Source: Azoarcus sp. | Lineage (GTDB): Bacteria > Pseudomonadota > Gammaproteobacteria > Burkholderiales > Rhodocyclaceae | Assembly (NCBI GenBank): GCA_020725025.1 | Contig: DYFV01000060.1 | Coordinates: 1-33,460 of the forward strand | Length of the DNA stretch: 33,460 bases | Direction of reading: 5' to 3' | In this document: positions 17,449 through 25,396 of the stretch, one piece after another | Layout of the letters: each line of letters starts with the position of its first letter | How positions within the stretch are numbered: the first letter of the stretch is position 1 | Program-made: the position numbers and the translations under genes | Notes under the pieces: generated by a model | What the model was told of the DNA's origin: nothing | What the model saw: only the letters and a program-made list of their open reading frames with translations | Databases searched by the model: none

Positions 17449-18054
17449 ATGAACGAGCAGAAACCGTGGCCCAGGCCGACGAATCCCACGCGCCGCAAAC
17501 TGGTCATCGCCACGTCCGCCGCCGGTGGCGTGGCCGCCATGGGGACGGCGATTCCCTTCGTCCTCAGCATGTCCCCGAGCGAGCGGGCACGCGCGGCGGG
17601 TGCGCCGGTGGAGACGGATTTGGCCAGGCTCGGCGCCGGCGAACTGATGACCGTCGAGTGGCGGGGGAAGCCGGTATGGATCCTGCACCGCACGCCCGAG
17701 ATGATCGCGCGGCTGAAGGCAAACGATCCGCTGCTGAGTGATCCCCGGTCGGAGCGGCCGCAGCAGCCGCAGTACGCCACGAATCCGCTGCGCTCGCGCA
17801 AGCCCGAGTACCTGGTGGCGGTGGGCCTCTGCACCCATCTCGGTTGCGTGCCGACCTTCCGCCCTGAGGTGGCGCCGGCCGATCTGGGTCCGGCTCGGCC
17901 GGGCGGCTTCTACTGCCCCTGCCACGGCTCCCGGTTCGACCTGGCCGGCCGCGTCTTCAAGCACGTTCCGGCGCCCACGAACCTCGAGATTCCGCGGTAC
18001 CGGTATCTGACCGAGTCGACGCTGCTGATCGGCGCCGACGAGACCGGAGCCTGA
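17449..18054 (+). CDS. petA: Rieske iron-sulfur protein (PetA-like), orphan
   Basis: This 201-aa homologue of the Rieske subunit of the cytochrome bc1 complex passes electrons from quinol to cytochrome c1. It has an N-terminal Tat-like signal/anchor (TRRKLVIATSAAGGVAAMG) and then the Rieske fold with both cluster boxes: CTHLGC (128-133) and CPCHGS (156-161), giving two Cys and two His ligands plus the disulfide pair. Length is normal (about 190-200 aa). The start has GAAGGAG upstream. No cytochrome b or c1 gene is nearby, which is odd because petABC normally travel together. It sits between the CusF-like gene and a small membrane protein. It may be a spare subunit to replace a copper-damaged one, but that is inference. 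Confidence 0.92.
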   Translation: MNEQKPWPRPTNPTRRKLVIATSAAGGVAAMGTAIPFVLSMSPSERARAAGAPVETDLARLGAGELMTVEWRGKPVWILHRTPEMIARLKANDPLLSDPRSERPQQPQYATNPLRSRKPEYLVAVGLCTHLGCVPTFRPEVAPADLGPARPGGFYCPCHGSRFDLAGRVFKHVPAPTNLEIPRYRYLTESTLLIGADETGA

Positions 18055-18095
18055 GGGTTGTCCATCTGCGGGGAGGACTTGAAGGAGATTCGTCC

Positions 18096-18389
18096 ATGGA
18101 ACAGTCAGAAATCGTCGAAACCGTTGCGAGGTCGGCGAACCGCGCGGTCTGCTCGCCGTCGCATCGGCGGCTGGCCGGCAGGCTCACTCTCGAGGGGGCT
18201 GCCGCCGTGCTGGTTGCGGCGGGCGTGGGAGGGGGACTGTATCTGAGCTGGGACTGGCTGGCGGCCGCGGGCTTGTTGACCGCAGTCCTGATCCTGCTCG
18301 GCTGCGGCGTGATGTGCACGACGCGATGGTGGTCCCGCTGGTTCGGCGGGGGACGCTCGGATGCGGGACCGCAGGATGGCCCGCCATGA
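18096..18389 (+). CDS. Small membrane protein, copy 1 of a paralogous pair
   Basis: This 97-aa protein begins at ATG 18096 (GAAGGAG upstream). It has two hydrophobic segments with the marked core GVGGGLYLSWDWLAAAGL and a Cys pair near GCGVMC. The C terminus is basic then Gly/Asp-rich. A paralogue lies at 22522-22818 with GVGGGLFLGWDWLAAAGL and LPCAAMC. I recognise no named domain. Both copies lie next to redox or copper genes, so a membrane helper role is plausible but unproven. Confidence 0.7.
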   Translation: MEQSEIVETVARSANRAVCSPSHRRLAGRLTLEGAAAVLVAAGVGGGLYLSWDWLAAAGLLTAVLILLGCGVMCTTRWWSRWFGGGRSDAGPQDGPP

Positions 18390-18475
18390 CAGATGAACGA
18401 ATTGGCGATGGCAGACTTTTCCGATCCGGGGGCTGATCACCGCGCTCGGGCGCATGGGTTCATGAGGAGCGCAGG

Positions 18476-19330
18476 ATGACCACCGATCCCGTATGCGGCA
18501 TGCGTGTCGTGGCGGAGCGTGCCGCCGCCCAGGCGCACTATCGAGGCGAGACGTACTACTTCTGCTCGGCGCACTGCGCGAGCGCATTCGAGCGCGAGCC
18601 GGCCCGGTACGTGGGCCGCAAGACTCGCGCCCGAGAGCGCGCCGAAGTCCCTCTTCCCGCTGCCGCGCCGCCTGAAGACAGCCCGTCCTACACCTGCCCC
18701 ATGCACCCCGAAGTGCGCCAACCGGCGCCCGGCACCTGCCCCGAGTGCGGCGTGGCCCTGGAGCTGGAGGCCGGTCATCCGCCGGCGGCGAGAACCGAAT
18801 ACTGGTGTCCGATGCATCCCGAGATCGTGCGCCAGGCGCCCGGCGACTGCCCGATCTGCGGGATGGCGCTGGAACCGCGAAGCGTCACCGCAGAGGAAGA
18901 GGCCAGCCCGGAACTGATCGACATGAGTCGCCGCTTCTGGCTGAGCCTGGTCCTCGCGGTGCCGGCATTCGTGCTCGCGATGGCCGGCGACGGCATCAAC
19001 GACGCCCCGGCGCTCGCGCAGGCGCACGTGGGGATCGCCATGGGCACGGGTACCGACGTGGCGATGGAGAGTGCCGGGGTGACGCTGGTCAAGGGCGACC
19101 TGCGCGGCATCGTGCGCGCCCGGCGCCTCTCCCGCGCCACGCTCACCAACATCCGCCAGAACCTGTCTTTCGCGTTCATCTACAACGCGCTGTGCGTGCC
19201 CGTGGCGGCGGGTGTGCTCTACCCGGTGTTCGGACTGCTGCTCTCGCCGATCCTCGCGGCCGCGGCGATGAGCTTCAGCTCGGTGTCGGTGGTCGGCAAC
19301 GCCCTGCGCTTGAATCGCATGAGGTTGTGA
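18476..19330 (+). CDS. Copper P1B-ATPase with a large in-frame internal deletion
   Basis: This open frame codes 284 aa where the copper-exporting P1B-ATPase family has about 750-850. In order it has a YHS domain (DPVCGM...FCSAHC, residues 4-47) and two heavy-metal-binding motifs (YTCPMHPEV...CPECG and YWCPMHPEI...CPICGM). The first membrane helix begins ([18 protein letters not shown]), and at about residue 169 the sequence jumps directly to the hinge [12 protein letters not shown] and the last helices ([23 protein letters not shown]). Missing are most membrane helices, the CPC metal site, the actuator TGE and the DKTGT phosphorylation site, so it cannot pump. The join lies in GCGATGG, where both halves could share short homology. 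GAGGAG precedes the start. It may be a relic, or a metal-binding membrane stub that still has a use. Confidence 0.88.
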   Translation: MTTDPVCGMRVVAERAAAQAHYRGETYYFCSAHCASAFEREPARYVGRKTRARERAEVPLPAAAPPEDSPSYTCPMHPEVRQPAPGTCPECGVALELEAGHPPAARTEYWCPMHPEIVRQAPGDCPICGMALEPRSVTAEEEASPELIDMSRRFWLSLVLAVPAFVLAMAGDGINDAPALAQAHVGIAMGTGTDVAMESAGVTLVKGDLRGIVRARRLSRATLTNIRQNLSFAFIYNALCVPVAAGVLYPVFGLLLSPILAAAAMSFSSVSVVGNALRLNRMRL

Positions 19331-19351
19331 AAATGCCTTGAGGATGACGTC

Positions 19352-20026
19352 ATGAATCAGACAAATGGTTTTGCCGCCCACTACGGGCATTGGGGATGGG
19401 TCGTGATCCTGATCATGGTGGTGTCCTGGGTGCTGTATCGATTCGTGGCGCCGAAGGGCTGGCGGGAGTGGGCGGGCGCCGGTCTCGTCCAGGCGTTCGT
19501 CATCGCGCTCTACGCCGAGATGTACGGCTTCCCGCTGACGATCCATTTGCTGACGGGCTTTTTCGGCATCGACCTGCCCCTGTACTCCCAGACCGGGCAT
19601 CTGTGGGCATCGCTGCTCGGTTACGGCGCCGTCGGTGCGGCGATCGAGATGCTGCTCGGCGGCGTCTTTGTCGTTGCCGGCGTCATGCTGCTGATCGGGG
19701 GCTGGAGGGAGGTCTGGCGCGCGCGGCGTGAAGGCCACATCGCCGACCGCGGACTGTACGCGCTCGTGCGCCACCCGCAGTATCTCGGAATCATGCTCGC
19801 GGTCTTCGGCCAGATCGTGCATTGGCCGACGATCGTCACGGTGGCGCTGTTTCCGCTCATCGTGCTCGTCTACATCCGGCTTGCATACACGGAGGAAAGG
19901 AAGATGCTGGAGCGATTCGGCGAGCCGTATCGGGACTATCAGGAGCGGGTGCCGATGTTCGTTCCGCGGCGGGGTGAATGGAACCGCTTCGTCCGCGCGC
20001 TGAAGGATTCGGTCTTTCCCGCATGA
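19352..20026 (+). CDS. Membrane methyltransferase of the ICMT/NnrU-like family
   Basis: This 224-aa membrane protein has about five helices. Its C-terminal half has the isoprenylcysteine/phospholipid methyltransferase pattern: LVRHPQYLGI, then a helix pair, then EERKMLERFGEPYRDYQERVPMFVPR. The N-terminal half is rich in Trp and aromatic residues. Members methylate small thiols, lipids or unknown substrates using SAM; the substrate is not visible here. It follows the deleted ATPase gene by 21 bases, a frequent neighbour order for copper ATPases in proteobacterial metal islands. ATG 19352 is the natural start, though its ribosome binding site (GAGGATGACGTC) is only moderate. Confidence 0.85.
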   Translation: MNQTNGFAAHYGHWGWVVILIMVVSWVLYRFVAPKGWREWAGAGLVQAFVIALYAEMYGFPLTIHLLTGFFGIDLPLYSQTGHLWASLLGYGAVGAAIEMLLGGVFVVAGVMLLIGGWREVWRARREGHIADRGLYALVRHPQYLGIMLAVFGQIVHWPTIVTVALFPLIVLVYIRLAYTEERKMLERFGEPYRDYQERVPMFVPRRGEWNRFVRALKDSVFPA

Positions 20027-20219
20027 ATGCACGGCTGCCGTCCCCGGCGTGGGGACATCTGCTCGATGAGGCGAGTCCGCGTTCCGCCATGGGCGGTTTG
20101 AACTTCCGGCCTCGTCCTGCGCCTAATATGCCAAGGTTCGCCGGTGTGATGCTTGTCCTCCTGTCGCGTCGAGGGCGCCGGTGTAAAGTCGCGAAACGAG
20201 ATCGATCCATCCTTCTGGC

Positions 20220-20579
20220 ATGCACGTCATCCGGCGACTGATCGCCCTGCTGCTGATCGTCACGCTTCCCGCGTACGGGTGGGCAGCGCTCGCTCTGCCG
20301 GAAGCCTGCCCCATGCAGGCCGCGCCTGCGGCGGAGATGATCGAGGCCGGCCATGCCTGTTGCGAGCCAGCCGACGCGGCGAACGACGAATCGCCGCAGC
20401 CGGGCAAGAGCAATCCTTGCAAGCCCGGCCAGCAGTGCAAAACGGGGAGCTTCCATCCCCTGCCGTTCCCGTCCGCGGCGCAGGCGCCCGTCACGCCCGA
20501 CGTGATCGCTACGGTCGCCGAAACCTCTGTCCTCTCCCGCGATCCTGCCGGGATCTGGCGGCCCCCCCGCATCCTCTGA
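20220..20579 (+). CDS. Small exported Cys-rich protein, copy 2
   Basis: This 119-aa paralogue of the protein at 9035-9385 has the same signal segment (RRLIALLLIVTLPAYGWAALALPE), the same cysteine spacing (CPM, ACC, CKPGQQC) and the same tail (SRDPAGIWRPPR). It again opens a block of copper genes, here PCuAC, SCO1 and the thiol-redox set, as copy 1 opens CusCBA. The lack of a standard ribosome binding site and the ATGCAC start context are also shared. This suggests a duplicated module head. Function unknown. Confidence 0.7.
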   Translation: MHVIRRLIALLLIVTLPAYGWAALALPEACPMQAAPAAEMIEAGHACCEPADAANDESPQPGKSNPCKPGQQCKTGSFHPLPFPSAAQAPVTPDVIATVAETSVLSRDPAGIWRPPRIL

Positions 20580-20744
20580 CCCTTCCCTGGCGGAATGCCC
20601 GTCCGGCATGCCCGATGTGGTGGCCGGAGGCCTTCCGCTCGCCTTGAACACGGTTTGATGCCGCAACGGCGGACCTTTGCCGCAACGGGCCTGCGAGGGC
20701 CCCGGCGGGGCCCATTTCGGTCGCGGCGGGGAGAGGACGACAAG

Positions 20745-21215
20745 ATGCATACCCCTCGATGGATGGCGACCCTGGTCGGCGCCGGCGCTTTCGCGCTCGC
20801 GCTGCCCGTTTGCGCCGCAGAGGCGCTCGCGGTGCGCGATGCCCGGGTTCTGGCCACGGTGCCGGGACAGGGCGTGGCTGCCGCATACATGACGATCGAG
20901 AGTCCGGTGGCGGCCCGCGTGGTGGCCGTCGAGGCCGACGTGTCGGCATCGGTGCAGTTTCACACCATGTCGATGGACGGCGAGGTCATGCGCATGCGGC
21001 GCGTGGACGGGCTCGAGCTGCGGGCCGGACGCGAGGTAAGACTCGCGCCCGGCGGCGTCCACCTGATGCTCACCGGCTTATCGCAGCCCCTGCGCCCCGG
21101 CGGCGCAGTGGACATGCGCCTCACCGTGCGCGCGGCCGATGGCGAGAGCCGCATCGTGCGCGTGACGCTGCCGGTGGTGGCCGGACATCACCGGGCGGGA
21201 GGTGGCCATGACTGA
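20745..21215 (+). CDS. Periplasmic copper chaperone PCu(A)C
   Basis: This 156-aa exported protein is of the PCu(A)C family, which carries Cu(I) to the CuA site of cytochrome oxidase or to other periplasmic acceptors. It has a signal peptide (WMATLVGAGAFALALPVCAAEA) and the conserved copper ligands of the family: FHTMSM...VMRM and, about 20 residues later, GGVHLML. The start at 20745 follows GAGAGGA at short distance. The C terminus ends in a His/Gly stretch (HHRAGGGHD) that could bind metal. The stop lies just past the SCO1 start (overlap of 8 bases), so the two copper chaperones are co-translated, as is common. Confidence 0.9.
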   Translation: MHTPRWMATLVGAGAFALALPVCAAEALAVRDARVLATVPGQGVAAAYMTIESPVAARVVAVEADVSASVQFHTMSMDGEVMRMRRVDGLELRAGREVRLAPGGVHLMLTGLSQPLRPGGAVDMRLTVRAADGESRIVRVTLPVVAGHHRAGGGHD

Positions 21216-21810
21216 TTCGCGCCGTCGTCTCCTTCTGCGCGGCGGCGGTCTCCTCGCGCTGACGCTCGCCTTGCCCGCGTGTGCCAGGAAGGGGGAAGCC
21301 TTCCAGGCCACCGATATCACCGGCGTCGACTGGGGGCGGGATTTCCACCTCACCGACCACACCGGCAGGCCGCGGACCCTGGCGGACTTCCGCGACAAGG
21401 CGGTGCTGCTCTTCTTCGGCTACACCCACTGCCCCGACGCCTGCCCGACGACGATGGCGAAGATGGCGCGGGCGGTGGATCTGCTCGGGGAGGACGGCAA
21501 ACGCGTCCAGGGGCTCTTCGTGACGCTGGATCCGGCCCGCGACACGGCGCAAGTGTTGGCCGAGTACGTCCCGGCGTTTCACCCGAGCTTTCTCGGCCTC
21601 CATGGCAGCGAAGCCGAGGTCGGGCACGTGGCAGAGGACTTCAAGCTCTTCTTCGCGCGCCAGGCGCCCGACGCATCGGGGTTCTACACCGTCGACCACC
21701 AGGCCGCCGTCTTTGCCTTCGACCCCCAGGGGCGGCTGCGCCTGTACTTCAGGGGCGATACCGAGTCGGCGGTGATCGCGCACGATCTCAGGCTCCTGCT
21801 GCAGTCATGA
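21208..21810 (+). CDS. SCO1/SenC copper chaperone or thiol-disulfide protein
   Basis: This 200-aa SCO family protein has a thioredoxin fold with the CPDAC copper/redox motif (Cys75, Cys79) and the distal His (His164, in YTVDHQA). These three ligands bind copper for cytochrome oxidase CuA assembly, or act as a thiol reductase. The N terminus is basic with a hydrophobic segment ending LALPAC, which may be a lipobox and would anchor the protein in the membrane. ATG 21208 is preferred because GGAGG lies 5 bases before it; a GTG at 21202 is possible. It is paired with PCuAC upstream. Confidence 0.92.
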   Translation: MTDSRRRLLLRGGGLLALTLALPACARKGEAFQATDITGVDWGRDFHLTDHTGRPRTLADFRDKAVLLFFGYTHCPDACPTTMAKMARAVDLLGEDGKRVQGLFVTLDPARDTAQVLAEYVPAFHPSFLGLHGSEAEVGHVAEDFKLFFARQAPDASGFYTVDHQAAVFAFDPQGRLRLYFRGDTESAVIAHDLRLLLQS

Positions 21811-21889
21811 AGGCGCACGCCCATCCACCCACGCCGATCGCTTGCCGGAAGGTGGCGCCGCAGCGAGCACCCGCAAGGAGGCATTCGAC

Positions 21890-22498
21890 ATGACGGCCCG
21901 GAATGCGAATCACCGCGCCATGGTGATCGTGCGAGTGATCGCCGTCCTCGCCACCCTCACCGTCGTGATCGTGGCAGGGCGCTACGGGTACGAGCACTTT
22001 GGGCCGGGCACGGCAACGGCCGGCACGGAGCGCACGTCGCCGCAGCTCCCGGACATCCGCTTCCAGGATGCCGGCGGGAACAGCCGCTCGCTGGCCGATT
22101 TCCGCGGCCGGGTCGTGCTGCTCAACCTGTGGGCCACCTGGTGCGTGCCGTGCCGCAAGGAGATGCCGTCCCTCGACCGCCTGCAGGCGCAGCTGGGCGG
22201 TCCCGCCTTCGAGGTGGTGGCCCTGTCCATCGACAAGAGTCCGCAGGCGGTACGCGAGTTCTACCGCGAGTACGGCATCCGCAAACTCGCGCTCTACATC
22301 GATCCCTCGGCCGAGGTCACGAGCACCCTCGGCGCCGTGGGCATCCCGACCACCCTGCTGGTCGACGGCGACGGACGCGAGCGCTGGCGCCGGGTGGGGC
22401 CGGCGGAATGGGACGCGCCCGAGGAAGTTGCGCGGATCCGCGAACACATCCAGCCGGGCGCCCGATCCGGTGGCCGCAAGCTGCTTGACCAACCATGA
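21890..22498 (+). CDS. TlpA/ScsD-like membrane-anchored thioredoxin, copy 1
   Basis: This 202-aa protein starts at ATG 21890 with AAGGAGG upstream. One N-terminal helix (VIAVLATLTVVIVAGRYGY) anchors a periplasmic thioredoxin domain with WATWCVPCRKE (Cys85, Cys88) and the cis-proline region GIPTTLLVDGDG. TlpA/ScsD proteins reduce periplasmic disulfides and receive electrons from a CcdA/DsbD membrane protein; one such gene lies at 23648. A second TlpA-like gene is at 27386, in the multicopper oxidase block. Target proteins are unknown but could include SCO1 or copper-oxidised thiols. Confidence 0.9.
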   Translation: MTARNANHRAMVIVRVIAVLATLTVVIVAGRYGYEHFGPGTATAGTERTSPQLPDIRFQDAGGNSRSLADFRGRVVLLNLWATWCVPCRKEMPSLDRLQAQLGGPAFEVVALSIDKSPQAVREFYREYGIRKLALYIDPSAEVTSTLGAVGIPTTLLVDGDGRERWRRVGPAEWDAPEEVARIREHIQPGARSGGRKLLDQP

Positions 22499-22521
22499 CC
22501 AGGCGTAAAGGAGCGATGCAG

Positions 22522-22818
22522 ATGGAAAATTCGAGCGTTCAGCGATTCGATGCGGTGGCGCAGGCGCCTGGCCGCACGATCGGCTTCATTCGTCGCGTGC
22601 CGAGACGCACGCTGTGGGTGGCGCTGGCCACGCTGGGGGTCGGTGGCGGCCTGTTTCTGGGCTGGGACTGGCTCGCGGCGGCCGGACTCAGCTCGGTCGT
22701 CATCGGCCTGCTGCCCTGCGCGGCGATGTGTGCGGCGGGGCTGTGCGCCGGCGGACACGGCAAGCAGGGCGGCTGCCACGGCGGCACCGACGCCGCCAGC
22801 CCGGAGGAAAAGCCATGA
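22522..22818 (+). CDS. Small membrane protein, copy 2 of a paralogous pair
   Basis: This 98-aa paralogue of the protein at 18096-18389 shares the GVGGGLFLGWDWLAAAGL core. It ends in a Cys/His/Gly-rich tail (CAAMCAAGLC, GGHGKQGGCHGG) that could bind metal. Three starts are possible: ATG 22495 (overlapping the previous stop), 22516 and 22522. I choose 22522 because AAAGGAG (22507-22513) is then 8 bases away and because the product then begins MENSS, matching MEQSE of copy 1. Its stop overlaps the next start. Function unknown. Confidence 0.65.
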   Translation: MENSSVQRFDAVAQAPGRTIGFIRRVPRRTLWVALATLGVGGGLFLGWDWLAAAGLSSVVIGLLPCAAMCAAGLCAGGHGKQGGCHGGTDAASPEEKP

Positions 22819-23630
22819 AGCGCCTCCTCCTCACCACGCTCCTCGCCGGCGTCATGGCCGTTCCGGGCCAAGCCGCCGAGACGGCCGCAGAGGCCGCCGC
22901 CGATCCCGCCCTGGTCGACGCCATCGTGCGCAAGCTCGAAAGCGAGGGCACCCTCGATCGCGCGGTCGAGCGCGCACTCACCCGCGTGATCGAACGCCGC
23001 CAGGAGGCGCAGCGCAACGCGCAGGTGCGCGAGCAGGCGCAGGCGGCCGAGCGGGCCAAGGCGGCACGCAAGGTCGCGGCCGGCCGCGACCATATCCGCG
23101 GCAACGCCAAGGCGGAAGTCTCGCTGATCGAGTATTCGGACTTCGAATGCCCGTTCTGCAAGCGCTTCCACGACACCCCCGCGGCCGTGCTGGAGCGCCA
23201 CGGCGGGCGTGTGAACTGGGTCTATCGCCACTTTCCGCTCGCCTTTCACGATCCGGCCGCACGCCGCGAGGCCGTCGCCAGCGAATGCGCGGCCAAGCTG
23301 GGCGGCAATGAGGCGTTTTGGAAGTACACCGATGCGCTCTTCCGCAACACGCGCTCCAATGGCCAGGGGCTCGCGGAGGGCAAGTCCGAGCTGACGCTGG
23401 CCGCCGAACTGGGCCTCAAGGGTGACGAATTCACGCGCTGTCTCGCCGATCCGGCGATGGCCAAGCAGGTGGACGAGGACATCGCCGACGGCAACGCCAT
23501 CGGCATCACCGGCACGCCCGCCACGCTGGTCCGCAACAACCGCAGCGGCGCGACCGCATGGGTGGTGGGGGCGCAGCCGCTCAGCGCGGTGCTGGCCGCC
23601 GTCGAGCGCGTGCTTGGCGCCGAACGCTGA
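22815..23630 (+). CDS. DsbA-family thiol oxidoreductase with helical stalk (ScsC-like)
   Basis: This 271-aa exported protein has a signal peptide (LLLTTLLAGVMAVPGQAAE) and then a long charged helix (about residues 30-95, Ala/Arg/Glu/Gln-rich) like the oligomerisation stalk of ScsC proteins. A DsbA thioredoxin domain follows, with CPFC (Cys112, Cys115) after SDFE, and the cis-Pro loop GITGTPATLV. ScsC proteins are disulfide isomerases linked to copper tolerance, kept reduced by ScsB. Here the neighbours are TlpA (ScsD-like) and CcdA (a minimal ScsB/DsbD), so I read the group as an Scs-like set. Its ATG overlaps the stop of the small membrane protein. Confidence 0.87.
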   Translation: MKRLLLTTLLAGVMAVPGQAAETAAEAAADPALVDAIVRKLESEGTLDRAVERALTRVIERRQEAQRNAQVREQAQAAERAKAARKVAAGRDHIRGNAKAEVSLIEYSDFECPFCKRFHDTPAAVLERHGGRVNWVYRHFPLAFHDPAARREAVASECAAKLGGNEAFWKYTDALFRNTRSNGQGLAEGKSELTLAAELGLKGDEFTRCLADPAMAKQVDEDIADGNAIGITGTPATLVRNNRSGATAWVVGAQPLSAVLAAVERVLGAER

Positions 23631-23647
23631 GCTTGCCCACGACCGCC

Positions 23648-24391
23648 ATGATCGACGCGACTACCCTCGGGCTCGCCGGTGCCGCCGCGGCCGGACTCGT
23701 GTCCTTCCTCTCGCCCTGCGTGCTGCCACTCGTGCCGGCCTATGTCTCCTACATGGCGGGACACGCGACGCACGGCACGCAAGCCGGCGTCGACGCCCGC
23801 ACCCGGCTCCACGCGGGCGTGATGAGCCTGTTCTTCGTGCTGGGCTTCTCGGCGGTGTTCATTGCGCTGGGGGCGAGCGCCACCGCGCTGGGTCAGCTGT
23901 TGCTGCGCTACCGGCACGAAGCCGGCCTCGTCGGCGGGGCCATCGTCATCGCCTTCGGTCTCTTCATGCTCGGGCTGTTCCGGCACGTGTCGTGGTTCCA
24001 CCGGGACTGGCGCTTCCACCCGCACTTGGCGAGCGGCCATCCGGCCTCCGCGCTGGTGCTCGGGGTCGCCTTCGGCTTCGGCTGGACGCCGTGCATCGGC
24101 CCGGTGCTCGGCGTGATCCTGACTGCTAGCGCCATGCAGGGCTCCGTTTCCGGTGGCGTATCGCTGCTTTCGGCGTACGCCTTGGGTCTGGGCGTGCCCT
24201 TCGTGCTCTCGGCGGTGTTCATGCGCGAGCTCGTCGGCCGGCTCAGGGCGTTGCGCCATGCCGGGCGGCCGCTGCAGATGGTAGCCGGTCTGGTCATGGT
24301 CACGATGGGCGTGGCGATGATGACCGGGCAGTTGACCGCGTTCAGCTACTGGCTGCTTGAGCAGTTTCCCGTGCTCGGGCGGATCGGGTGA
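23648..24391 (+). CDS. CcdA/DsbD-family membrane thiol electron carrier
   Basis: This 247-aa, six-helix inner-membrane protein moves reducing equivalents from cytosolic thioredoxin to periplasmic thiol proteins. The two reactive cysteines are in SPCVLPLVPAY (helix 1) and GWTPCIGPVLG (helix 4). It lacks the periplasmic alpha and gamma domains of full DsbD/ScsB, so separate proteins (TlpA, DsbA) must accept the electrons, as the gene order suggests. A His-rich stretch (HVSWFHRDWRFHPHLASGH) lies in the loop between helices 3 and 4. The start ATG 23648 is 17 bases past the DsbA stop without a strong ribosome binding site. Confidence 0.92.
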   Translation: MIDATTLGLAGAAAAGLVSFLSPCVLPLVPAYVSYMAGHATHGTQAGVDARTRLHAGVMSLFFVLGFSAVFIALGASATALGQLLLRYRHEAGLVGGAIVIAFGLFMLGLFRHVSWFHRDWRFHPHLASGHPASALVLGVAFGFGWTPCIGPVLGVILTASAMQGSVSGGVSLLSAYALGLGVPFVLSAVFMRELVGRLRALRHAGRPLQMVAGLVMVTMGVAMMTGQLTAFSYWLLEQFPVLGRIG

Positions 24392-24454
24392 ATGCGGCGC
24401 TCTTTTTTGGGGCGGCGAAGGGGTCGTTGCCCATCAATCCGACTGGAGGATCAA

Positions 24455-25396
24455 ATGAGCAACAGACGTGTGATCGTAGCGGTGCTGGCTGCAGCGCTGC
24501 TCTCGGGCGGACTCGCCGTCGCCGCTCAGCAAGCGGGGGCACCGACACCCGGCATGCAGGGCATGGGGGGTGGGATGTCGATGGAGCACGATGGCATGGG
24601 CTCCGACGGCATGGCGCCCAGGGGAACGAAGGGGGGCGACATGCTCGTCGTCGGCGATGCAGGGGACACGCTCGTCAAGGCCGACGCCCACGCCCTGTCG
24701 CTCAGTGCCGACGGGGGGCGCAATTGGACGCCGATCGCGTCTCCGCCCCAGTCCGAGGGCGGCGGAATTGAATCGGTGGCCGTTACCGCCGGTGACAGGG
24801 GCATCTTGTATGTGGCGGTGCGCGGCGCCGGCGTGTTGCGCAGCCACGATGGCGGAAACAGCTGGGTGACACGCAACGAGGGGCTTCCCGGCACGGAAGT
24901 CGGCGCCCTCGCGGCCCATGCCGATCGGCCAGACACCCTCTATGCGTACGTGACCGGGCACGGCATCTTCCGCACCGAGGACGGTGGACTGCGCTGGCAG
25001 CTGATGGATGCGGGACCGCGCGAGACGATCGTGCACCTGGTCCACAGCAACATGCCTGGCAGCATGCAGACCGGCTGGCTGTTCGCCGCCACCGCCAAGG
25101 GCGTGCGCCGCGCCATGGACTGCTTCTGCGGCTGGCGGGATGCCGGCGAACTGGGGCGGCGAGTGCACGCCGTCGCCTACGATCCGCGTCAGCCGCAGCG
25201 CGTCTATGCGGCCGCCGAAGACGGGCTGTTTGTCAGCCCCGATGGCGGCGAGCAATGGCAGCGCATCAGCACTCCGGCGGCGGATGTAAAAACCCTGGCC
25301 GTCACTGCCGGGGGGGCACTCTATGTGGCGACCAGAGACGGCGTCGTGTACCGGAGCGTCGATCAGGCCAGGACATGGAAGCATACCGATGCCTAG
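24455..25396 (+). CDS. Exported beta-propeller (BNR/YVTN-like) protein, copy 1
   Basis: This 313-aa protein has GGAGGA just upstream of ATG 24455, a signal peptide (VIVAVLAAALLSGGLAVAAQ) and a Met/Gly-rich linker (MQGMGGGMSMEHDGMGSDGM) likely to bind copper. Repeated propeller blades follow, with SxDGGxxW Asp-boxes (SADGGRNW, SHDGGNSW, TEDGGLRW, SPDGGEQW). A CFCGW motif in the middle is unusual. Proteins of this sort are annotated as sialidase- or glycosylhydrolase-like but have no shown activity in metal islands. Its last codons overlap the start of the cytochrome c gene. A second propeller protein is at 26454. Confidence 0.75.
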   Translation: MSNRRVIVAVLAAALLSGGLAVAAQQAGAPTPGMQGMGGGMSMEHDGMGSDGMAPRGTKGGDMLVVGDAGDTLVKADAHALSLSADGGRNWTPIASPPQSEGGGIESVAVTAGDRGILYVAVRGAGVLRSHDGGNSWVTRNEGLPGTEVGALAAHADRPDTLYAYVTGHGIFRTEDGGLRWQLMDAGPRETIVHLVHSNMPGSMQTGWLFAATAKGVRRAMDCFCGWRDAGELGRRVHAVAYDPRQPQRVYAAAEDGLFVSPDGGEQWQRISTPAADVKTLAVTAGGALYVATRDGVVYRSVDQARTWKHTDA

